From assembly GCA_050251715.1 (NCBI GenBank), contig JBFWMG010000003.1:171479-235478 (forward strand): a DNA stretch of 64,000 bases, in the 5' to 3' direction. A model generated the notes under the pieces. The model was not told the origin of the DNA, ran no database searches, and worked only from the letters and a program-made list of their open reading frames with translations. A program made the translations under genes and the position numbers. Positions 35,997-42,435 of this stretch are shown here, piece by piece. How positions within the stretch are numbered: the first letter of the stretch is position 1; every line of letters starts with the position of its first letter. The stretch comes from JBFWMG01 sp050251715. Its GTDB lineage: Bacteria; Desulfobacterota; Desulfovibrionia; Desulfovibrionales; Desulfovibrionaceae.

Positions 35997-36956
35997 ATGG
36001 GATACTACATGTTTCTTGATAGATACAAGATAGCCACCCTGGGGATTGAGGCGGTGCATGGCTGCCAGCTCAAGTGCATCGGCTGTCCCAATTCCCTGCT
36101 GCACGACAAGATATCCTTTGTGTCGCGTGAGGACTTCTTGCGCTACCTGCGCAACGTGGACGTGCGCATCGTGTCCAGGCTGCGCCCCTTCAATTTTGGC
36201 GAACCCCTGTTGCATCCGGACCTGGCCGGGCTTTTGTCCGAGATTCCCCGGCTGCCCTACCGCGTTGACTGCGTGGAGGTGTCGACCAACGCGCAGCACC
36301 GCAAGTACGACATGCTCCGCGAGGTGTTCAAGACGGGCGTGGTGAACCGGTTCTGCGTGAGCTGCGACGGCGATGGCACCCCGGAGGAGTACGAGCGCCG
36401 CCGCCCGCCGGGCAAGTGGGAGGTGCTCATGGAGTTCCTGCGCAAGGCCAAGGAATACCGTGATGCCTATTCGCCGGACACCGAGCTCCTCACGCGCACC
36501 ATTTGCGAGAGCGACGAGGGAAAGCGGCGCTGGCATGATCTGCTGGAACCCATGGGCTGGACGCCGCATGTCCGGGGCTGGATCATACTGCCCAATTCCC
36601 AGCGCAATTCGGGTGAAAACAGTTTCAAGATCAACCGTGACCAGGTGTGCAAGTATCTCCAGAACTACAGTCTGTACGTGGACATCGACGGCACGGTGGT
36701 GCCGTGCTGCAACCACCCCAGGGCCGCGGTGCTGGGCAACCTGGGCGCCCAGACATACAGCGAGATCATGCACGGCGCGGCCAAGGGGCGGTTTTTGGCC
36801 GCCATGCGTTCCGGCCGCCGCGACATGCCCATTTGCGGCAATTGCGAGATCGAGGAGCTGTCGCCCAAACGGCTGCGGTCGCAGTACCGCAAGCTCCTGC
36901 GCCACTGGTGCCGGGACAAGCTTGGCATCCCGCAACCCGTCATATACAATGACTGA
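35997..36956 (+). CDS. Radical SAM protein with SPASM-like C-terminal domain
   Basis: 319 aa. The radical SAM cluster motif is C23-x3-C27-x2-C30 in HGCQLKCIGC. The C-terminal part has the SPASM pattern: a Cys in VCKYLQ, VDIDGTVVPCCNHP, GNLGAQTYSEIMHG and CGNCEI, implying an auxiliary iron-sulfur cluster. Family members modify peptides, proteins or sugars. No small precursor peptide gene is visible nearby. A second in-frame ATG is four codons in. It is followed 37 bases later by another radical SAM gene, so they probably act together. Confidence 0.85.
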   Translation: MGYYMFLDRYKIATLGIEAVHGCQLKCIGCPNSLLHDKISFVSREDFLRYLRNVDVRIVSRLRPFNFGEPLLHPDLAGLLSEIPRLPYRVDCVEVSTNAQHRKYDMLREVFKTGVVNRFCVSCDGDGTPEEYERRRPPGKWEVLMEFLRKAKEYRDAYSPDTELLTRTICESDEGKRRWHDLLEPMGWTPHVRGWIILPNSQRNSGENSFKINRDQVCKYLQNYSLYVDIDGTVVPCCNHPRAAVLGNLGAQTYSEIMHGAAKGRFLAAMRSGRRDMPICGNCEIEELSPKRLRSQYRKLLRHWCRDKLGIPQPVIYND

Positions 36957-36993
36957 CGTACCCTGACACTGCTGCCGCAACGGACCCACCTCA

Positions 36994-38406
36994 ATGAAAG
37001 TACTGTTCATAGACGGCCTTTCCGAGAAGTCGGGCCAGGTCAACCTTGGCCTCGGGTATCTCGCCCAGTACGTGCGCAAGCGGCATGACGTGACCATCCG
37101 GGCGTTGCCGTACCACACCACGGAAGAGTTGGCGGCCTTTGCCGGTTCCTTCGATGTGGTGGGGTTCTCCTCCCTCACGTCCCAGTTTCGCCCCTGCCTG
37201 CGCATTGCCGAGGCCATCCGGGCGGCGCATCCCCATGTGACCATCGTGTTCGGCGGCATCCATCCCACGGCCATGTCCGAGGACACGTTGCGCGAACCCT
37301 GCGTTGATTTCGTGTTCCAGGGCGAGGCGGAAATCGGGTTCATGCGCTTTTTGGATATGCTGGAGGCGGGCGGCAATGATTTCGCCTCGGTGCCCGGCCT
37401 GGTCTATCTGGACGCGTCGGGCGCGGTGCGCAAGAACATGCCCGAGTTCGTGGCGGACCTCGACGAGGTGGGCATGCCCGCCTGGGATCTGCTGGAGCGC
37501 GAGACCACCTCCACAAAAAAACGCAACGTCATCACCTCGCGCGGCTGCCCCTACACCTGCTCCTACTGCTACAACTCCACCATGCGCCGGAACTTCAAGT
37601 TCAAGTACCGCCGCAGGGGAGTGGCCTCGGTCATCGAGGAGTGCCTCCTCTTGCGGGCCGAAGGCGCGGACTACATCAACTTTTCCGACGACCTGTTCCT
37701 GGTGAACCGGGAGTGGCTCTCGGAATTCGCCAGGCAGTGGCGGGAGCATGTGGGGCTTCCCTTCAGTTGCACGGCCCGGCCCGAGATGGTGCTCAAGAAC
37801 CGCGTCAGCCTCAAGGAGTTGAAGGACGTGGGCCTGCGCTGCGTCTGGGTGGGCATAGAGAGCGGCAACGAGGCCATCCGCCGCGCGATCTTCAACCGCA
37901 AGATGTCCAACGAGGACATCATCCAGGCCTTTGCCATCGCCAAGGGCATGGGGCTCGAAACCATGTCCTTCAACCTGGTGGGCGTGCCCACCGAGGGGTG
38001 GAAGGAGGCGCTCGACACCTTCCGCATCAACCTGAAGGTGCGGCCCAAGTCGTGTTCCCACTATACCCTCATGCCCTATCCCGATACCGCCATATGGCAC
38101 ATGGCCGACGCAATGGGCCTGTTCATGGGCGAGGAAAAGATCTTTCTGGAGGATGCGGGCAATGTGCAGGGCAAGTGGACCATTGCCCACGGCTACCTGC
38201 ACACCGGCAAGCTGAACCGCCACCAGATCATGGCCCTGCGCTACTTCTGGCGGGCCGTGTTCCCCAAGTCCAAGTGGTGGCGCTACCACAAGCGGCTGCG
38301 CGACGTGTTGGTCGGCCTGTTCTGGCTGGTGTGGGGGGCGTTCAGTTCCGAAAAACCGGGGCCGGGCAGGAAGAAGCTGCCCATGGACTGCCCAGAGGGC
38401 CATTAG
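36994..38406 (+). CDS. B12-binding-domain radical SAM protein
   Basis: 470 aa. Residues 1-130 form a cobalamin-binding-like domain (VVGFSSLTSQFRPCLRIAEAIRAAHPHVTIVFGGIHPTAM) without the classical DxHxxG. The radical SAM motif is C185-x3-C189-x2-C192 in RGCPYTCSYC. The rest follows the BchE/P-methylase-like pattern (WVGIESGNEAIRRAIFNRKM; NLVGVPTEGWKEALDTF). The C-terminus is basic and contains an amphipathic or hydrophobic stretch (VLVGLFWLVWGAF), perhaps for membrane association. Targets could be lipids or cofactors; I cannot assign one. Confidence 0.85.
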   Translation: MKVLFIDGLSEKSGQVNLGLGYLAQYVRKRHDVTIRALPYHTTEELAAFAGSFDVVGFSSLTSQFRPCLRIAEAIRAAHPHVTIVFGGIHPTAMSEDTLREPCVDFVFQGEAEIGFMRFLDMLEAGGNDFASVPGLVYLDASGAVRKNMPEFVADLDEVGMPAWDLLERETTSTKKRNVITSRGCPYTCSYCYNSTMRRNFKFKYRRRGVASVIEECLLLRAEGADYINFSDDLFLVNREWLSEFARQWREHVGLPFSCTARPEMVLKNRVSLKELKDVGLRCVWVGIESGNEAIRRAIFNRKMSNEDIIQAFAIAKGMGLETMSFNLVGVPTEGWKEALDTFRINLKVRPKSCSHYTLMPYPDTAIWHMADAMGLFMGEEKIFLEDAGNVQGKWTIAHGYLHTGKLNRHQIMALRYFWRAVFPKSKWWRYHKRLRDVLVGLFWLVWGAFSSEKPGPGRKKLPMDCPEGH

Positions 38407-38407
38407 A

Positions 38408-38475
38408 GCATCTTGCCTTTGAAAAAGATGCGATGCGCTAATGCCTTTTGTTGAAATAATGTTTCATTATTTCAA
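38408..38475. repeat. Two adjacent palindromes at the left edge of the accessory cassette
   Basis: GCATCTT/AAGATGC (38408-38431) is followed by a perfect 11-bp inverted repeat with a three-base loop (TTGAAATAATG / CATTATTTCAA, 38451-38475). They begin right after the radical SAM stop and may serve as its terminator or be an extragenic palindrome. The rest, to 38666, holds no gene. Confidence 0.6.
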
Positions 38476-38666
38476 AGCCTCGCATTGTTTCCATGCCAAC
38501 ATGCGCTCGCCCGGCTGGTCCTGGGCCCTTGGCAAGGGGCCGAGGCGCGGCTGAGCGCGTGCGCCGCGCCGCCCTGGGGTCGCTCAAGGGCACCGTCGAA
38601 TATGAAGGAACCAGAAAAGGGTCCAATCTTGTGCTCAAAAAAGAGATTATCAGTACAGGATGAAAC

Positions 38667-40130
38667 TCATTCCTTTGATGCAGACGACATAGGTCGTACT
38701 CCGCCGCGCCTACCAAGCCCAAAGCCCACGCGGAAGAGGTCGGGCATATTGATGCGCCCGTCTTTCATGGAATCGAAAATCCCCAGGGATTCTAGATCCT
38801 TTTTTATGCCCGGCCACCCCTCTTCGAGATGCTCCGGGGGGAGTCGATGTTGCGTGAATACAATGGATTCGGGAGAGCCTAACATCTCTTTCCATCGGTC
38901 CTCGACGGCTTCGAGCGCGCAGGGCACAGTCAATCCCCGTAAGGGCTCAATGAACTGTTTCACCCAAGGGTAATCCTCTGCCAGTTCGTTTACACGGATT
39001 TTTGATGCCTCTTGGACGCCACGTTTAATACTCTCGTAGTGCAACGCAAGCGTATGTTCGCTGTAGCGTTCGCTCGAATCTTCGGCAGCGGCGCGAATGG
39101 CGGCAAGAAAGGAACGGGGCGAGGTGTGGCCACGGCCGTCGGCAAGGTGGCCGACCGACCACGTATAGGGTACGCCGCGGCGGCGGTCGCGCCCCATCCA
39201 TTCGCCGGCAATTGTGCGAAACAGAGATCTCTGCGCCTGTTCGTCGCGCTTGGCGGAATCGGCAATCGCCCATACGTTCGGTACAATTTCAAGGGGTGGG
39301 ATGCCTGTCGCCGTCGTGTAGGCTTCACGCAATAAGGCTCTGTGCGCATCAGGTCCGTTGCAGAGGTATTGCCAGAGTAATCCGTGCAGATCGCGGAGGG
39401 ACCACGTCAGGTCTACGCGGGTGGCAAGAAGCTTTGACGCATCGGGAAAATCCGTGATTTGCCGGCCTGAGAATTGATCTTCGCGTAAAAAGACTTTGGC
39501 GTGCAGGTTGGGAAACCTCTTGAGTGACAGGACAACCCGCAGCAAGTCGCGTACTATAGTGTCCATGGTACGCCAATCCGAGCTAGATCGGTCGAGCGCG
39601 TCGAACACAATGAGACCATGAGTCCCGTCTGCCCTAAATGAGTCGTTCGCTTGCTCTTGCAGTTGGCTGAACGCTTCGGGAGTATTGCATATCCATGTGG
39701 TTGTTTCCTCCCAAGACCCGATGGGTATTGTTTCGTTTAAGACTCCAGCAAGCCAGCGGGCAATGACGCCGCGCCATACATGGTACGCCTCCACGCCTTT
39801 TGAGAGAAGATGTTGGAACACATCCATGTCAGGATAGCCAGCTATATCGGGCAGTTCCCCAAAGCCTGTACATACCTTAACAAGAGAAAGCTCTGAAACT
39901 GCTGAACCAAGCATGCGTCGAATCTCATCTGAACGCAGGGCGGCGCTCCAGAATGATTTTCCAACGCCCCGTGATCCGATGATGAGATTGCATTCAAGGC
40001 GTAGCGCCTTCATGTGCGAGGGGGGGGTATATACTTCTTTTTGCTCAGGCGGCCTGCCGTGTAATGATGTGTCTTCAGGTACGGAATTGATAATTGCCTC
40101 GCGGAGATTCCGCGCTGTTATCTGGGACAT
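38667..40130 (-). CDS. P-loop (STAND/KAP-like) ATPase, third gene of a putative defence-like cassette
   Basis: 487 aa. Walker A is GSRGVGKS at residues 52-59 and Walker B is LIVFDALDR at 173-181, in the order and spacing of STAND/KAP-type NTPases. The C-terminal half has no recognised repeat, membrane segment or nuclease motif. Base composition is lower in GC than the flanking genes and the codon use is more even, suggesting transfer. It starts seven bases after the ParA-like gene, so the three genes form one transcript. I do not recognise a named family; a sensor or effector-loading ATPase is a guess. Confidence 0.75.
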   Translation of the reverse strand: MSQITARNLREAIINSVPEDTSLHGRPPEQKEVYTPPSHMKALRLECNLIIGSRGVGKSFWSAALRSDEIRRMLGSAVSELSLVKVCTGFGELPDIAGYPDMDVFQHLLSKGVEAYHVWRGVIARWLAGVLNETIPIGSWEETTTWICNTPEAFSQLQEQANDSFRADGTHGLIVFDALDRSSSDWRTMDTIVRDLLRVVLSLKRFPNLHAKVFLREDQFSGRQITDFPDASKLLATRVDLTWSLRDLHGLLWQYLCNGPDAHRALLREAYTTATGIPPLEIVPNVWAIADSAKRDEQAQRSLFRTIAGEWMGRDRRRGVPYTWSVGHLADGRGHTSPRSFLAAIRAAAEDSSERYSEHTLALHYESIKRGVQEASKIRVNELAEDYPWVKQFIEPLRGLTVPCALEAVEDRWKEMLGSPESIVFTQHRLPPEHLEEGWPGIKKDLESLGIFDSMKDGRINMPDLFRVGFGLGRRGGVRPMSSASKE

Positions 40131-40137
40131 GAGCGCC

Positions 40138-41430
40138 TCACGCTACGCCGACTGAAAGATTTATGCCGTCGATTAAAGGGCCAAAGATTGACCTGACTTC
40201 GTCATGGGATCCGTCAGTAAAACGGCCGTGCAGGCTTCGCAAGGCGGAAAAACCCCTGTGCCATCGGACCATCCATGGATAATGGGGGGCGGATTCATCC
40301 GTTTCGACGAAGTTCCAACTACCATCTTCCATTGGCATGTCTCCAGCGGGCACCTCGTCATAGAGCTCTTCGGAGCAGACATCCCAGGCCCGTTCCAAAA
40401 GCCCCTGGAAATACTCTTCTGTCCCGAGTTCAGGAATCATGGCACCAACCATTTGCAGACGCTCGCGAATGTCTCTGACTGCACCAGTCCTCCGCCAGTG
40501 TTGAAAGAGAATGCGATAGCCTGACCACGTCTGATCGCCATCAATGGCGAAAAGTAGAATCGTAGATGCGCCAATATCTGTTATGCATGCCGAGGCAACT
40601 TCGTCGATGCCTGCTCGCGAGTCTATCAATACAACATCGGGTTCCCACCGATTTTCCAATTTGTCAATGAGGCGTGCCAGCCTTTCAGACCACGATTCGC
40701 GAGCGGCTGCATCGGTCAGTTTCGGCATCCAGACGCGTCCCAGTTTGGCGACATATTCTCCAGGGGGATTCCCGTGAGCGGGTACTATGAAGATTTCGCC
40801 ATTACGGGATAGGGCACTCGTCGCCACCATGCTTTCGAATACCTGATCGCCATTGTCCACCAAGTCTTCGACAAGCCAATCAGTTATGCCGAAGGCCGGA
40901 CGGCGACCTTCGGGGAGCAGCCCTGATGAAAGACCAGGAGACTCCAAGTCCAAATCCAAGACCATGACCCGCTTGCCCTGCTCGGCCAGATTCCACGCCG
41001 CTGCGGCAAGAGCGGTTGAGCGGCCGACGCCTCCCTTGATGGAAAAGAAAACGATGCGCGGAATCTCGCTGGTGGGCGATACCCGTGACCAGTTGCTTTC
41101 AACCGCCATTCGGTCAGTCACAAAGACATTGTCGATCTCTTCCAAAGGAAATGTTGCTTCGCCTTCTATGAAGCTGGCAAGATCATCTTCAAAGAGCAGG
41201 GCTTGATCGGCGGGGTAGGCATGGTTTCCCAGTTCCGCATGGATGATCTCGGCGAAACGGGCTAGTGCAGTTATTGCGTCTGGGTCAGCTTCCCATTGCT
41301 CGTCCACAATGATCCGTACCCGGCCATTCAGATCCCGGTTGAGCAAAAGGGGGCGGATGGCTCCGATGGAATTTTCATGCTGCCTGAAGCAAGTCTTTAG
41401 TGTGGGTAGGATGCTGTCAAATGTGCTCAT
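40138..41430 (-). CDS. ParA/MinD-like SIMIBI ATPase with KGGVGR Walker A variant
   Basis: 430 aa. After about 120 residues of unknown N-terminal domain comes FFSIKGGVGRSTALAAAAWNLAEQGKRVMVLDLDLESPGLSS. This is a deviant Walker A at 132-139 in which the usual KGGVGKT/S lysine is replaced by arginine, while the signature first lysine (K132) is kept. Switch-like DSRAGIDEVA follows. Partition ParA proteins need that lysine, so nucleotide handling may be altered. No ParB or plasmid genes are near. The ATG overlaps the upstream small gene by four bases. I have a recollection of KGGVGR-variant ATPases as a recurring group, but not of an experimental role. Confidence 0.82.
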   Translation of the reverse strand: MSTFDSILPTLKTCFRQHENSIGAIRPLLLNRDLNGRVRIIVDEQWEADPDAITALARFAEIIHAELGNHAYPADQALLFEDDLASFIEGEATFPLEEIDNVFVTDRMAVESNWSRVSPTSEIPRIVFFSIKGGVGRSTALAAAAWNLAEQGKRVMVLDLDLESPGLSSGLLPEGRRPAFGITDWLVEDLVDNGDQVFESMVATSALSRNGEIFIVPAHGNPPGEYVAKLGRVWMPKLTDAAARESWSERLARLIDKLENRWEPDVVLIDSRAGIDEVASACITDIGASTILLFAIDGDQTWSGYRILFQHWRRTGAVRDIRERLQMVGAMIPELGTEEYFQGLLERAWDVCSEELYDEVPAGDMPMEDGSWNFVETDESAPHYPWMVRWHRGFSALRSLHGRFTDGSHDEVRSIFGPLIDGINLSVGVA

Positions 41431-41840
41431 AACAACCCATCTTTTTTTGCTTTCTCAATCAGATTGTTGACAGACGTAGCGCCGCTCTTATGTTTGGCAA
41501 CCAGCTTGGCATCAAAGTTGCGTTGGTTCGCGTACCGCTGGTCGACGTTCCAATTTGAAAAAGGGTTGCTTCGAGGAAGAGTATAAGCGGCACCTGTTTG
41601 GTGACCTGCTCGATATGCTTCAAATCTATCCCATATTGCATTCGCGTGTCTTTTGTCTTTCGAGTCAGTAGGGGAGCCAGATGCATCGGTGCGCATCCCG
41701 AAGCAATGCATCAGGCCTTTCAGGCCGCACTCTGCCGAAAAGCCGAACAAATGGTCGGCGTTTGCGAATCGTGACGCATGCTCCAAGATTTCAGCGTCCT
41801 GCCAATGACGAGCGTGCGCGTCAAAGAAATCAACATCCAT
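41427..41840 (-). CDS. Small HEPN-like protein, first gene of the cassette
   Basis: 137 aa. It contains the helix GFSAECGLKGLMHCFGM, which resembles the AECxLKALL helix of HEPN-fold proteins. An R-x5-H pair (R24, H30) fits the RX4-6H active site of HEPN ribonucleases, although its N-terminal position is unusual. The C-terminus is basic (NNLIEKAKKDGLL). It opens the operon and overlaps the ParA-like gene as ATGA. A weak AGGGA lies before the start, and the region upstream (41850-41890) is AT-rich and probably carries the promoter. The HEPN call is tentative; relatives may be annotated otherwise. Confidence 0.55.
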   Translation of the reverse strand: MDVDFFDAHARHWQDAEILEHASRFANADHLFGFSAECGLKGLMHCFGMRTDASGSPTDSKDKRHANAIWDRFEAYRAGHQTGAAYTLPRSNPFSNWNVDQRYANQRNFDAKLVAKHKSGATSVNNLIEKAKKDGLL

Positions 41841-42013
41841 CTGTGTTGTCCCTAAATTTTAATATATCTTGCGTTTAATCAATGCCCAAAAAAGGATACG
41901 CCCCCCCCGCCATCCACGGAAGAAACTACCCCAGTATTGCTTAAGACGTCAAAGCCAATCCATCATGCTTTCACTCTTTCAATACGCCTGTTCCTCTTCA
42001 TATTTCCAAAATA

Positions 42014-42034
42014 CCCTCGGAGGCGGCTCCGGGG
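42014..42034 (-). terminator. Probable terminator of the kinase/receiver operon
   Basis: CCCTCGGAG and CTCCGGGG pair with one bulge across a four-base loop. Read leftward it is followed by TATTTT, 24 bases beyond the receiver stop. Confidence 0.45.
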
Positions 42035-42057
42035 ATGTCGCGTTTCAGGGGGGCGTG

Positions 42058-42435
42058 TCAGGCGATTTCGTCCAGCATGCGCCGGATTTCGCTGACAAGG
42101 TGGTCCAGGTCCGAGAGCGGTTTGAGGAAGACCGTGTTCGAGACGTTGGGTAACAGCGTCAGGTTGGGGGGAATGCGGAATTCCGGCGAGCCGGTGTAGA
42201 CGATGAACCGCAGGCCGGGCCAGCGGGCGCTGGCCGTCTTGATGAACGCCGCGCCGTCCATGCCGGGCAGCCGCAGATCCACGATGACCAGGTCGGCCTC
42301 GGCGTCGTCCAGCACGGTCAGGGCGTCTTCCGAACTGCCCGCCTCGAGAATGTCGAAGTCCTCGTCCTCCAGGTGGGCCACGAGGTTGAAGCGGACCTGT
42401 AGGTCGTCGTCAAGAACGAGTATTGTCGCTGGCAT
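42058..42435 (-). CDS. Single-domain response regulator partner of the adjacent kinase
   Basis: 125-aa receiver domain with the acidic pair in LVLDDD, phosphoacceptor D53 in IVDLRLPGMDG and the lysine in VFLKPLSD. There is no DNA-binding or enzymatic output. It overlaps the end of the kinase gene by 26 bases, so the two are translationally linked. It may be a phosphorelay intermediate or act by protein contact. Confidence 0.88.
   Translation of the reverse strand: MPATILVLDDDLQVRFNLVAHLEDEDFDILEAGSSEDALTVLDDAEADLVIVDLRLPGMDGAAFIKTASARWPGLRFIVYTGSPEFRIPPNLTLLPNVSNTVFLKPLSDLDHLVSEIRRMLDEIA

Noticed and set aside
40138..41430. Interpretation of the ParA-like gene as plasmid or chromosome partitioning
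   Set aside because: No ParB, parS-like repeats or replication genes nearby; the Walker A is altered and the gene is coupled to a HEPN-like and a STAND-like gene.
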